Source: Lelliottia jeotgali (GTDB lineage Bacteria > Pseudomonadota > Gammaproteobacteria > Enterobacterales > Enterobacteriaceae). Taken from it: DNA of 64,000 nt. Below the pieces are notes generated by a model. That model saw only the letters and a program-made list of their open reading frames with translations, searched no databases and had not been told where the DNA came from. The translations under genes were made by a program, and so were the position numbers. Below are positions 42,574-51,287 of this stretch, piece by piece (the first letter of the stretch is position 1; each line of letters starts with the position of its first letter). Location of the stretch: assembly GCA_002271215.1 (NCBI GenBank), contig CP018628.1:1736001-1800000 (forward strand), read 5' to 3'.

Positions 42574-44787
42574 TTAGAAACTGTAGCTTCCGCTCACAGA
42601 GAAGTTACGCGGCGCACCATACACACCGTAGGAACCCAGGTAGTCGTAATACTCCTCGTCGAACACGTTGTTCAGGTTGCCCTGCACGGAGAAGTTTTTG
42701 GTGACCTGGTAGCGGGTAAAGAGATCCACCACGGTATAACCGTCCTGAGTAATCTGCTTCACGCCGTTCGGGCCGTTATCAATATCTTGCCAGGTTTTGT
42801 TCTGCCAGCGAGCGCCACCGCCCACGGTCAGCTCAGGCAACATTGGCAGCTGGTAACGGGTAAACAGCTTCAGTGAAGTACGTGGCTGACTCGGGTTGAC
42901 TGCCGTGCCATCTTCATCGTCGGCAATGTAACGACTTCCGCCGAAGGTCAGCTGCCAGTTATCGGTTAACGCACCGTTCAGCTCGAACTCGATACCTTTG
43001 CTGACGGTACCGTCTACGGATTTATAGGCGGTCTGACCACCCGAACCAGGGATAGGTGTCCCGGTAGGCACTGCGACGTTATCCTGTTCGATACGGAAAA
43101 CGGCAACCGTCGCAGTAAGGCGCGTATTGAACCAATCACCTTTCACACCGGCTTCATAGCTCTTACCGGTCGTTGGATCGATAAAGTTACTGTTGATATC
43201 ACGCTGGCCAGAGGGCTGGAAGATTGAGGTATAGCTTCCGTACACCGACCAGGTATCGTCGATGTCATAGACCAGACCCGCATACGGCGTGACCTCATGG
43301 AACTTCGCGTTACGGATTTCATCCGGTTTACGCTCCAGGTTGTACTTGGCGCTCCATTCGGTATAACGCGCGCCAAGGATCAGGTGCAGCGGATCGGCCA
43401 AAGAGAGGCGGGTGGCTGCGTACACTGATTTCTGACGGATCACGTCACGCTGGTAAAGCGCGAAGTCAGACCAGGTCGGATTGGCCAGCTTGCCGTTGTA
43501 GTCATAAATACTGCCGACATCCATCAAGCCATAGTTGTCGTTCACCGGATAGGAGTTGTCATAGTTATTGCGCTGACGGCTGTAGCTGCCGCCAAACATC
43601 GCTTCATGCTGACGCCCCAGCAGCTCATACCCGCCGCGCACAAAGGCATCCACCGAATCTTGTTTACGCTCGCCCCTGTTCCAGCCGCCCCAGGCACCCT
43701 GGAAACTGGACGCATCGTACAGGCCGGTGGTTTTATCTGGATAACCATCGATGTACATCAGCTTGCTGTCAAAGTTGGTTTCGGCGTGCATTGCGTTAAC
43801 TTTGGCTTCCCAGCCGTTATCAAAGCGCTGGGTCAGGTTAGCAAAGACCTTCGTGGAGTCGTTGTTGGAATAGGTCCAGTCGGCTGCGGTGTTAAAGCCG
43901 CGACGGAAATCGGTTTTGCTGCCATCGCTGAACATAGAAGGGAAACCGCCCCACGTTGGGCTGTCTTCTTCGCTTTCCTGATAGTCATATCCCAGAGAGA
44001 GGGTAGTGGAGTCGGTAATGTCTGCATCAAGGATGCCGGAGACGAATTTCTTGCGGTAGTGATTACGCTCAACCCAGGAATCCCGGTCCTCGTAACCGGC
44101 GATCACGCGGCCGCGCACATTGCCGGATTCCGTCAGAGGTGCCTGCAAGTCCATCACATAACGCTGTTTATCCCAGCTGCCATAGGTGGCGGAGACGTTA
44201 CCTTTAAATTCTTTGCTGTCCGCATGTTTACGCACCATATTGACGTAGGCAGATGGATTACCCGTTCCGCTCATCAGCCCGGCGGCCCCGCGTACCACTT
44301 CGATTTTATCGAAAATAGCAGTGTCACCTGCGGTATCACCGAAGTTCCAGCGGCTGTCGAGGAACGTCGGCATATCTTCATAGGCGAAGTTACTGATGAA
44401 AAATCCGCGGGCAAAGAAGTTGGTACGGCTGGTATCGATACGGGAAGCACTCACTCCGACGGTGTTATCCAGCACCGCGCCGATGGTATTGAGTTCCTGG
44501 TCCTGCATACGCTGCTGGCTGATCACGCTGACCGACTGCGGAATATCGCGCGGAACCAATAATAACTTGGTGCCGGTGGTGGTGGTTTTGACGCTGTAGT
44601 CCTGATCCTGCGCGCTATTCTGATCTTGCGCGTTATCTGCACCGTCAACGACAACGGTATCTTCTGGATTGGTCTCAGCGAAACTTGCGGTCGGCATCAA
44701 TGCCATAGCAATGCAGGCTGCCAGCAACGTTGGTGTTGCGGCAGGCTGACGTTGCCCATCCCTGGTGTGATTAATGAAAGACATCAT
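42574..44787 (-). CDS. fhuE: TonB-dependent ferric coprogen/rhodotorulate receptor FhuE
   Basis: A 737-residue outer-membrane receptor for hydroxamate siderophores (coprogen, ferrioxamine B, rhodotorulate), at the E. coli fhuE locus. It has a signal peptide ending PTASFA, a TonB box (EDTVVVDG), the plug domain (DIPQSVSVISQQRMQDQELN; IEVVRGAAGLMSGTGNPSAY) and a 22-strand barrel ending in the C-terminal Phe (SVSGSYSF). Extracellular loops differ clearly from E. coli. Start 44787 or the adjacent ATG 44784. An inverted repeat 75 bases upstream may be Fur-related. Confidence 0.92.
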   Translation of the reverse strand: MMSFINHTRDGQRQPAATPTLLAACIAMALMPTASFAETNPEDTVVVDGADNAQDQNSAQDQDYSVKTTTTGTKLLLVPRDIPQSVSVISQQRMQDQELNTIGAVLDNTVGVSASRIDTSRTNFFARGFFISNFAYEDMPTFLDSRWNFGDTAGDTAIFDKIEVVRGAAGLMSGTGNPSAYVNMVRKHADSKEFKGNVSATYGSWDKQRYVMDLQAPLTESGNVRGRVIAGYEDRDSWVERNHYRKKFVSGILDADITDSTTLSLGYDYQESEEDSPTWGGFPSMFSDGSKTDFRRGFNTAADWTYSNNDSTKVFANLTQRFDNGWEAKVNAMHAETNFDSKLMYIDGYPDKTTGLYDASSFQGAWGGWNRGERKQDSVDAFVRGGYELLGRQHEAMFGGSYSRQRNNYDNSYPVNDNYGLMDVGSIYDYNGKLANPTWSDFALYQRDVIRQKSVYAATRLSLADPLHLILGARYTEWSAKYNLERKPDEIRNAKFHEVTPYAGLVYDIDDTWSVYGSYTSIFQPSGQRDINSNFIDPTTGKSYEAGVKGDWFNTRLTATVAVFRIEQDNVAVPTGTPIPGSGGQTAYKSVDGTVSKGIEFELNGALTDNWQLTFGGSRYIADDEDGTAVNPSQPRTSLKLFTRYQLPMLPELTVGGGARWQNKTWQDIDNGPNGVKQITQDGYTVVDLFTRYQVTKNFSVQGNLNNVFDEEYYDYLGSYGVYGAPRNFSVSGSYSF

Positions 44788-44860
44788 CAAACCCTTTCTG
44801 AGTGAATGGAAAATTATCTGCCCCAGTCCCGATAACGGTCGGAGGTCATTTCTATGTTGA

Positions 44861-44899
44861 AAATGCGTATGAAAATGCAAATGCGAAATATACGCATTT
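44861..44899 (-). promoter_or_regulatory. Inverted repeat upstream of fhuE (possible Fur region)
   Basis: Perfect ten-base arms aaatgcgtat and atacgcattt are 19 bases apart, with further aaatgc repeats between them. The hexamer array recalls overlapping Fur sites, but a match to the 19-base Fur box is weak (about 10 of 19). See findings. The rest of 44788-45136 shows no gene. Confidence 0.4.
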
Positions 44900-45136
44900 G
44901 AATTAACCATGTAAACAGATGTAACCATTTCACCTGAAATTATGTTTCAGTAATTTCTGGGGGCACGATGGTCAATCAGCGACCATCAATCACACGAGAA
45001 GGAAAGAAATCACGGGATAAGGTTGAAAGGACAGGAGAAACTCGCTCATACTCTTGTGTTGTGTCACGGGCAATACGCCGCACGTCAGCATTTGCCACTC
45101 ACGTCACGCCAGATTAAACAAAAAAAGGAAAACGTC

Positions 45137-45496
45137 ATGGCTGAAGAAACGATTTTCAGTAAAATTATCCGCCGTGAAATCCCGTCGGATATCGTGTATC
45201 AGGATGAACTGGTCACGGCTTTTCGCGACATTTCACCTCAGGCTCCGACACACATCCTTATCATCCCCAATATTCTGATTCCGACCGTCAATGACGTGAA
45301 AACTGAGCATGAAGTGGCGTTAGGCCGTATGCTGACGGTAGCGGCAAAAATTGCTGAGCAGGAAGGGATTGCCGAAGACGGATATCGTCTGATCATGAAC
45401 TGTAATCGTCATGGTGGGCAGGAAGTTTATCATATTCACATGCATCTGCTGGGCGGTCGTCCGCTGGGTCCGATGCTGGCGCATAAAGGTCTTTAA
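45137..45496 (+). CDS. hinT: HIT-family purine nucleoside phosphoramidase
   Basis: A 119-residue histidine-triad hydrolase that splits AMP from lysine or other amines; needed for D-alanine dehydrogenase activity in E. coli. The HIT motif is in [14 protein letters not shown] (H-x-H-x-H). ATG 45137 (MAEETIFSK) has an AAAGGAA ribosome site; the longer upstream frame is non-homologous. First gene of hinT-ycfL-lpoB-thiK-nagZ-ycfP. Confidence 0.97.
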   Translation: MAEETIFSKIIRREIPSDIVYQDELVTAFRDISPQAPTHILIIPNILIPTVNDVKTEHEVALGRMLTVAAKIAEQEGIAEDGYRLIMNCNRHGGQEVYHIHMHLLGGRPLGPMLAHKGL

Positions 45497-45497
45497 T

Positions 45498-45872
45498 ATG
45501 CAAAGAGGGCGTATTGCTGTTCTGGCTCTGACGATGGTACTGGTGGGCTGTAGCGCCCGCCCCGCGATCCCTGTCAGCGATGAACAAACGCTGGTGATGG
45601 AGTCGTCGGTTCTGGCTGCGGGCATTACCGCTGAAGCGCCGTCGCTTACGGTCAGCGAAATCCAGCCGTCGGCGTCCTCTAAGCTCTATAACGAAAGACA
45701 TGAGCCCGTCACCGTCCACTATCGGTTTTTCTGGTATGACGTAAGAGGCCTCGAAATGCATCCACTTGAAGCGCCGCGCAGCGTCATCATTCCGGCGAAT
45801 TCGTCGGTCACGCTTTATGGCAGCGCTAATTATCTGGGTGCGCATAAGGTCAGACTTTATCTTTATTTGTAG
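45498..45872 (+). CDS. ycfL: Lipoprotein YcfL
   Basis: A 124-residue DUF1425 lipoprotein. The signal peptide RGRIAVLALTMVLVGC ends in lipobox LVGC (Cys18). The C-terminal half (SSKLYNERHEPVTVHYRFFW; SANYLGAHKVRLYLYL) is almost the same as E. coli. Function unknown; its fixed place beside lpoB suggests an envelope role. It starts one base after the hinT stop. Confidence 0.94.
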   Translation: MQRGRIAVLALTMVLVGCSARPAIPVSDEQTLVMESSVLAAGITAEAPSLTVSEIQPSASSKLYNERHEPVTVHYRFFWYDVRGLEMHPLEAPRSVIIPANSSVTLYGSANYLGAHKVRLYLYL

Positions 45873-45881
45873 GGGTGAACC

Positions 45882-46532
45882 TTGATTAAGAATTTGGGCC
45901 GTTACGCGCTCGTTACCGCTTTTGCGCTGTTCCTGTCGGGGTGTATCAACCGTACTGAACAGCAACCCGCGCCCGTTGATGAGGTTAAACCCGGCACTGA
46001 ACAGCCGGTGACGCCAACGGAACCTGTCCCGACGGTGCCATCCGTTCCAACGATTCCTGAACAACCGGGGCCGATTGAACATCCTGATCAAACGGCACAA
46101 CCGACGCCGCGCGTGCGCCACTATGACTGGAACGGTGCCATGCAGCCGATGGTCGGAAAAATGCTGCAGGCTCAGGGTGTCACCGCAGGCAGCGTGCTGC
46201 TGGTGGATAGCGTAAATAATCGCACTAACGGCTCGCTGAATGCCGGTGAAGCCACGGAAACGCTGCGCAATGCGCTGGCGAATAATGGCAAATTTACGCT
46301 GGTTTCCGTGCAGCAGCTGTCAGTCGCCAAGCAGCAGCTGGGTCTGTCACCGCAGGACAGCCTGGGCTCGCGCAGCAAGGCTATCGGCATTGCCCGCAAT
46401 GTCGGGGCGCAATACGTGCTGTATTCCAACGCCACGGGTAACGTCAATACGCCAACCCTGCAAATGCAGCTGATGTTGGTCCAGACCGGTGAGATTATTT
46501 GGTCAGGTAAAGGTGCCGTTACACAACAATAA
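45882..46532 (+). CDS. lpoB: Outer-membrane lipoprotein activator of PBP1b, LpoB
   Basis: A 216-residue lipoprotein that crosses the periplasm to stimulate the PBP1b transpeptidase. Signal peptide ends LSGC (Cys20); residues ~25-75 are a Pro/Glu/Gln/Thr-rich flexible linker; the folded domain follows (HYDWNGAMQPMVGKMLQAQG; NNRTNGSLNAGEATETLRNAL). Start is TTG with ribosome site AGGGG. The 3' end overlaps thiK by 20 bases. Confidence 0.96.
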   Translation: MIKNLGRYALVTAFALFLSGCINRTEQQPAPVDEVKPGTEQPVTPTEPVPTVPSVPTIPEQPGPIEHPDQTAQPTPRVRHYDWNGAMQPMVGKMLQAQGVTAGSVLLVDSVNNRTNGSLNAGEATETLRNALANNGKFTLVSVQQLSVAKQQLGLSPQDSLGSRSKAIGIARNVGAQYVLYSNATGNVNTPTLQMQLMLVQTGEIIWSGKGAVTQQ

Positions 46533-47337
46533 CGCCACGCGCGAAGCCATTATTTCGCGCTATTTTCCGCAATATCGCCTCATCGCGCCGCAAGCCCACG
46601 CCGGGTTTAGCGGCGCGAGTTGCATTATTGAGCACGGCGATCGCCGTCTGGTTTTACGCCAGCATCACGATGCGAGTGGGCCAGCCTTCGCTTTTCGCCG
46701 TCAGTACCATGTCCTGAAACGCCTTCCCGCAAATCTGGTTCCGAAACCGCACTTCTTTCATCACGGCTGGATGGCAGTCGAGTATCTTGTGGGTGAGATC
46801 AAATGCGAGCTTCCCGATACCCAAACGCTGGCGGGCATGCTGTATTATCTGCATCAGCAATCTCGCCTGGGATGGCGCATCGCAATCTTACCGCTGCTTG
46901 ACGATTACTGGCAGCGGGCCGCGCCTTCCAGACGATCGCCATTCTGGCTCGCCACGCTCAAACGCTTGCATCAGCGCGGTGAACCGCAGCCCCTGCGCCT
47001 GGTGCCGTTGCATATGGACGTTCATGCCGGAAATATCGTGCATACCCCAACGGGAGAACGGCTGATCGACTGGGAGTACGCAGGCGATGGCGACGTGGCG
47101 CTGGAACTGGCGGCGGTCTGGATGCCGTCAGAAAACGCCCGGCGGGCTTTGGTTCAGGCCTATGCCAAAACGGCGAACATGGACGCGTATCAACTGCAAC
47201 AGCAGGTGCAGCGCTGGCGGCCCTGGGTTTTGATGATGATGGCCGGATGGTTCGAATTGCGCTTTCAGCAATCGGCGGACAAACAATTTATTGCGCTGGC
47301 AGATGACGTCTGGCGTCAGTTACAAACTAAAGGATAA
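46513..47337 (+). CDS. thiK: Thiamine kinase
   Basis: A 274-residue kinase of the choline/aminoglycoside phosphotransferase fold that phosphorylates salvaged thiamine. The catalytic loop [12 protein letters not shown] and the Mg-binding [17 protein letters not shown] are clear. GTG 46513 gives exactly the E. coli length and aligns with its MPFRSNN start; it lies inside the end of lpoB. Overall similarity to E. coli is lower than for neighbours, especially in the first 100 residues. Confidence 0.93.
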   Translation: MPLHNNNATREAIISRYFPQYRLIAPQAHAGFSGASCIIEHGDRRLVLRQHHDASGPAFAFRRQYHVLKRLPANLVPKPHFFHHGWMAVEYLVGEIKCELPDTQTLAGMLYYLHQQSRLGWRIAILPLLDDYWQRAAPSRRSPFWLATLKRLHQRGEPQPLRLVPLHMDVHAGNIVHTPTGERLIDWEYAGDGDVALELAAVWMPSENARRALVQAYAKTANMDAYQLQQQVQRWRPWVLMMMAGWFELRFQQSADKQFIALADDVWRQLQTKG

Positions 47338-47348
47338 GAGAGGTTCGT

Positions 47349-48374
47349 GTGGGTCCAGTAATGTTGGATGTCGAAGGGTATGAACTGGATGCGGAAGAGC
47401 GCGATATTCTGGCGCATCCGCTGGTGGGCGGGCTGATTCTGTTTACCCGCAACTATCACGATCCCGCGCAGTTGCGCGAGCTGGTCCGCCAGATTCGTGC
47501 GGCGTCCCGCAACCGTCTGGTGGTTGCGGTCGATCAGGAAGGCGGACGCGTGCAGCGTTTTCGCGAGGGCTTCACCCGTCTGCCGGCGGCACAATCTTTT
47601 GCTGCGCTGCTGGGTACAGAACAGGGCGGCAAAATGGCGCAGGACGCGGGCTGGCTGATGGCGAGCGAAATGATCGCGATGGATATTGATATCAGCTTTG
47701 CCCCGGTGCTGGATGTTGGGCACATCAGCGCCGCAATTGGCGAGCGCTCTTACCACGAAGATCCGCAGATTGCGCTTACGATGGCGACGCGTTTTATTGA
47801 CGGTATGCACGACGCCGGAATGAAAACGACCGGGAAACATTTCCCTGGGCACGGCGCGGTCACAGCGGACTCCCACAAAGAGACGCCGCGCGATCCGCGT
47901 TCTGAAGCCGATATTCGAGCTAAAGATATGTCGGTGTTCCGCTCGCTGATTACCGATAACAAACTCGACGCCATCATGCCTGCGCATGTTATCTATAGCG
48001 ATGTCGACCCACGTCCGGCCAGCGGTTCCCCGCACTGGCTCAAAACCATTCTGCGCCAGGAGCTGGGCTTTAACGGCGTGATTTTCTCCGACGATTTGTC
48101 GATGGAAGGGGCGGCAATTATGGGCAGCTACGCCGAGCGCGGTCAGGCGTCACTGGATGCAGGTTGCGATATGATCCTGGTCTGCAATAATCGTAAAGGG
48201 GCGGTTAGCGTGTTAGATAACCTGTCGCCGATCAATGCTGAACGTGTTACACAATTGTATCATAAAGGTTCATTTAGCCGTCAGGAGCTGATGAGTTCGG
48301 CTCGCTGGAAGACAGTGAACGCAGAGCTGGAAGCACTCAATGAGCGCTGGCAGGCACACAAAGCGGGCCAATAA
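47349..48374 (+). CDS. nagZ: Beta-N-acetylglucosaminidase NagZ
   Basis: A 341-residue cytoplasmic GH3 enzyme that removes GlcNAc from 1,6-anhydro-muropeptides in cell-wall recycling. Its products feed AmpR-controlled beta-lactamase induction where ampC is present. The catalytic Asp/His loop is [16 protein letters not shown] and the nucleophile region is [15 protein letters not shown]. Start GTG gives the E. coli length ([14 protein letters not shown]). Confidence 0.97.
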   Translation: MGPVMLDVEGYELDAEERDILAHPLVGGLILFTRNYHDPAQLRELVRQIRAASRNRLVVAVDQEGGRVQRFREGFTRLPAAQSFAALLGTEQGGKMAQDAGWLMASEMIAMDIDISFAPVLDVGHISAAIGERSYHEDPQIALTMATRFIDGMHDAGMKTTGKHFPGHGAVTADSHKETPRDPRSEADIRAKDMSVFRSLITDNKLDAIMPAHVIYSDVDPRPASGSPHWLKTILRQELGFNGVIFSDDLSMEGAAIMGSYAERGQASLDAGCDMILVCNNRKGAVSVLDNLSPINAERVTQLYHKGSFSRQELMSSARWKTVNAELEALNERWQAHKAGQ

Positions 48375-48409
48375 ACCCCTCTCGGAAGGCGTCGTGTGGT
48401 GAGGAAACA

Positions 48410-48952
48410 ATGATCATTTATTTGCACGGTTTTGATTCGAACAGTCCAGGTAACCATGAGAAAGTGCTGCAACTGCAGTTCATCGACCCGGACGTGCGGC
48501 TGATTAGCTACAGCACGCGCCATCCGAAGCATGATATGGCGCATCTGCTCAAAGAAGTGGACAAAATGCTTCAGCTCAACGTTGACGATCGCCCGCTGAT
48601 TTGCGGCGTGGGTCTCGGCGGCTACTGGGCAGAGCGAATCGGTTTTCTCTGCGATATTCGCCAGGTGGTTTTCAATCCTAATTTGTTCCCTGATGAGAAC
48701 ATGGAAGGCAAGATTGACCGCCCGGAAGAGTACACCGATATCGCCACTAAATGCGTGAGCAATTTCCGCGAAAAGAACCGCGACCGCTGCATGGCGATCC
48801 TTTCCCGTCACGACGAGGCGCTGGATAATCTCCGCGCGGCAGAACTGCTGCATCATTACTATGAAATTGTCTGGGACGAAGAACAGACCCACAAATTCAA
48901 AAATATCTCCCCGCATCTACAGCGCATCAAAGCCTTCAAGACCTTGGGTTAA
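48410..48952 (+). CDS. ycfP: UPF0227 alpha/beta-hydrolase-like protein YcfP
   Basis: A 180-residue protein equal to E. coli YcfP. The first motif [17 protein letters not shown] is that of an alpha/beta hydrolase, and the expected nucleophile elbow reads CGVGLGGYW, with glycine where hydrolases have serine; so catalysis by the usual triad is unlikely. Last gene of the nagZ operon, followed by a strong terminator. Confidence 0.93.
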   Translation: MIIYLHGFDSNSPGNHEKVLQLQFIDPDVRLISYSTRHPKHDMAHLLKEVDKMLQLNVDDRPLICGVGLGGYWAERIGFLCDIRQVVFNPNLFPDENMEGKIDRPEEYTDIATKCVSNFREKNRDRCMAILSRHDEALDNLRAAELLHHYYEIVWDEEQTHKFKNISPHLQRIKAFKTLG

Positions 48953-48969
48953 TCCCCTCTGACTGACTC

Positions 48970-49006
48970 AAAGCCCGGCCACGTAAGCGTGCCGGGCTTT
49001 GTCTTT
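48970..49006 (+). terminator. Intrinsic terminator of the hinT-ycfP operon
   Basis: Ten-base stem aaagcccggc/gccgggcttt followed by gtctttg. It starts 18 bases after the ycfP stop. Confidence 0.85.
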
Positions 49007-49038
49007 GCTACAATTGAACAATTTTCAATCATCAAAAC

Positions 49039-49052
49039 TTGATTCATATCAA
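49039..49052 (+). promoter_or_regulatory. FNR box of ndh
   Basis: TTGATTCATATCAA is a perfect TTGAT-N4-ATCAA site, 135 bases before the ndh start. A weaker half (ATCAA) occurs at 49031-49035, recalling the paired FNR sites that repress E. coli ndh without oxygen. Confidence 0.85.
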
Positions 49053-49186
49053 TTTTGGTATGACCAATGCGCCTTGCGTGTTATTCTCAATACCGTTGAA
49101 TGGTTTCAGTGCTGTAACCTGTTGTTAATTAAGGGTTATTATCATAACTTTTAATTAACAATTGGTTAATAATTTAGGGGGTCACA

Positions 49187-50491
49187 TTGACTACGCCATT
49201 GAAAAAGATAGTGATTGTAGGCGGCGGTGCCGGTGGGCTGGAGCTGGCTACGCAACTCGGCAAGAAGCTGGGACGTGGCAAGAAAGCCAAAATTACGCTG
49301 GTCGATCGCAACCACAGCCATCTGTGGAAACCGCTGCTGCATGAAGTCGCCACCGGTTCTCTGGATGAAGGTGTCGATGCCCTGAGCTATCTGGCGCACG
49401 CGCGTAATCATGATTTCCAGTTCCAGTTGGGTTCGGTGATGGATATCAACCGCGAAAGCAAAACCATTACCCTGGCAGAGCTGCGCGATGAAAAAGGCGA
49501 GCTGTTGGTCCCTGAGCGTAAACTGCCGTACGACACGCTGGTCATGGCGTTGGGCAGTACCTCAAACGACTTCAACACCCCAGGTGTGAAAGAAAACTGC
49601 ATCTTCCTGGATAACCCGCATCAGGCGCGTCGTTTCCATCAGGAAATGCTGAACCTGTTCCTGAAATACTCCAACAACCTCGGTGCCAGCGGCAAAGTGA
49701 ACATCGCGATTGTCGGCGGCGGGGCGACGGGCGTGGAGCTTTCTGCGGAACTGCACAACGCAGTAAAACAGCTGCACAGCTACGGCTACAAAGGGCTGAC
49801 CAACGAAGCGCTGAATGTGACGCTGGTCGAAGCGGGCGAGCGCATTCTGCCTGCACTGCCACCACGCATTTCCGGTGCGGCGCACAACGAGCTGACCAAA
49901 ATGGGCGTGCGCGTGCTGACCCAAACTATGGTCACCAGCGCTGATGAAGGCGGTCTGCACACCAAAGGCGGCGAGTATATTCAGGCTGACCTGATGGTCT
50001 GGGCGGCTGGCATCAAAGCGCCTGATTTCATGAAAGAGATCGGCGGGCTGGAAACTAACCGCATTAACCAGCTGGTGGTCGAGCCGACGCTGCAAACTAC
50101 GCGCGATCCGAACATTTTCGCCATCGGTGACTGCGCATCTTGTGCGCGTCCTGAAGGCGGATTTGTCCCTCCGCGCGCCCAGGCCGCGCACCAGATGGCA
50201 AGCCTGGCGCTGCACAACATTCTGGCGCAGACCAAAGGCAAAGCGATGAAGTCTTACGTTTATAAAGACCACGGCTCGCTGGTGTCTCTGTCTAACTTCT
50301 CCACCGTAGGCAGCCTGATGGGTAACCTGATGCGCGGTTCGATGATGGTTGAAGGGCGTATCGCGCGCTTCGTCTACATCTCGCTGTACCGCATGCACCA
50401 GGTTGCGTTGCACGGCTATTTCAAAACCGGCCTGATGATGCTGGTAGGCAGTATCAACCGCGTCATCCGTCCGCGCCTCAAACTGCACTGA
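49187..50491 (+). CDS. ndh: NADH dehydrogenase II (NADH:quinone oxidoreductase)
   Basis: A 434-residue peripheral membrane flavoenzyme that oxidises NADH and reduces quinone without pumping protons. FAD motif [18 protein letters not shown] at the N terminus and NADH motif [18 protein letters not shown] in the middle are intact; the C-terminal membrane-binding part ([18 protein letters not shown]) is conserved. Start is TTG, as in E. coli, with a GGGGG ribosome site. Confidence 0.97.
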   Translation: MTTPLKKIVIVGGGAGGLELATQLGKKLGRGKKAKITLVDRNHSHLWKPLLHEVATGSLDEGVDALSYLAHARNHDFQFQLGSVMDINRESKTITLAELRDEKGELLVPERKLPYDTLVMALGSTSNDFNTPGVKENCIFLDNPHQARRFHQEMLNLFLKYSNNLGASGKVNIAIVGGGATGVELSAELHNAVKQLHSYGYKGLTNEALNVTLVEAGERILPALPPRISGAAHNELTKMGVRVLTQTMVTSADEGGLHTKGGEYIQADLMVWAAGIKAPDFMKEIGGLETNRINQLVVEPTLQTTRDPNIFAIGDCASCARPEGGFVPPRAQAAHQMASLALHNILAQTKGKAMKSYVYKDHGSLVSLSNFSTVGSLMGNLMRGSMMVEGRIARFVYISLYRMHQVALHGYFKTGLMMLVGSINRVIRPRLKLH

Positions 50492-50500
50492 TCCTTCAGT

Positions 50501-50528
50501 CCCTCCGGGCCCCCCGGAGGGATTTTTA
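50501..50528 (+). terminator. Intrinsic terminator of ndh
   Basis: Nine-base GC-rich stem ccctccggg/cccggaggg followed by attttt, nine bases after the ndh stop. Confidence 0.9.
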
Positions 50529-50683
50529 GCATTTCCTGCTGACAATATCCGTCAGGGTGCTTAAGAGTTCTCTGAAACGCGCTGGTTTTCATTTCACTCC
50601 TCTCTTTTTGAGCGTTATTCCGATAGTCGACTCTTGTCTTTGATTGCAAAATTGTTACCAATAGCAACAAAGGAGGAAGTCCC

Positions 50684-51223
50684 GTGAATAAATCTATGTT
50701 GGCGGGTATAGGGATTGGCGTAGCTGCGGCGCTGGGCGTGGCAGCAGTGGCCAGTCTGAACGTGTTTGAACGCGGCCCGCAGTACGCACAAGTTGTTTCA
50801 GCCACACCGATTAAAGAGTCGGTGAAAACCCCTCGTCAGGAGTGCCGCAACGTCGCGGTGACCCATCGTCGTCCGGTGCAGGATGAAAACCGCATCGCAG
50901 GCTCCGTGCTGGGGGCGGTCGCGGGTGGCGTAATCGGTCATCAGTTTGGCGGCGGACGCGGGAAAGATGTCGCGACCGTGGTTGGCGCACTGGGTGGCGG
51001 CTACGCCGGTAACCAGGTCCAGGGCGCGATGCAGGACGGCGATACCTACACCACCACGCAGCAGCGCTGCAAAACCGTGTATGACAAATCAGAAAAAATG
51101 CTCGGCTACGATGTGACCTACAAAATTGGCGATCAGCAGGGCAAAATCCGCATGGATAAAGATCCGGGTACCCAGATCCCTCTGGATAGCAACGGTCAGC
51201 TGGTTCTGAATAACAAGGTGTAA
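50684..51223 (+). CDS. ycfJ: Glycine-zipper membrane protein YcfJ
   Basis: A 179-residue protein with an N-terminal membrane anchor (AGIGIGVAAALGVAAVASL) and a glycine-zipper segment typical of the Rick_17kDa/SmpA-like outer-membrane antigen family (GSVLGAVAGGVIGHQFGGG; GALGGGYAGNQVQG). E. coli YcfJ is involved in biofilm-related phenotypes. Start is GTG with a strong ribosome site (AAAGGAGG). Single-gene unit between ndh and iutA terminators. Confidence 0.93.
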   Translation: MNKSMLAGIGIGVAAALGVAAVASLNVFERGPQYAQVVSATPIKESVKTPRQECRNVAVTHRRPVQDENRIAGSVLGAVAGGVIGHQFGGGRGKDVATVVGALGGGYAGNQVQGAMQDGDTYTTTQQRCKTVYDKSEKMLGYDVTYKIGDQQGKIRMDKDPGTQIPLDSNGQLVLNNKV

Positions 51224-51245
51224 AAAAAGCGGTATTTTTGAATTT

Positions 51246-51281
51246 GGCTCCTCAAACGCTCAGGCTGAGGAGCCTTTTTTT
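51246..51281 (+). terminator. Intrinsic terminator of ycfJ
   Basis: Nine-base stem ggctcctca/tgaggagcc followed by seven T's. It also separates ycfJ from the convergent iutA. Confidence 0.9.
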
Positions 51282-51287
51282 CGCCTG

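Noticed and set aside
43606..44562. 318-codon open frame opposite fhuE
   Set aside because: Shadow frame of the receptor gene; no ribosome site or homology.
49562..50545. 327-codon open frame opposite ndh
   Set aside because: Antisense shadow of ndh with unusual His/Arg-rich composition; no recognisable domain.
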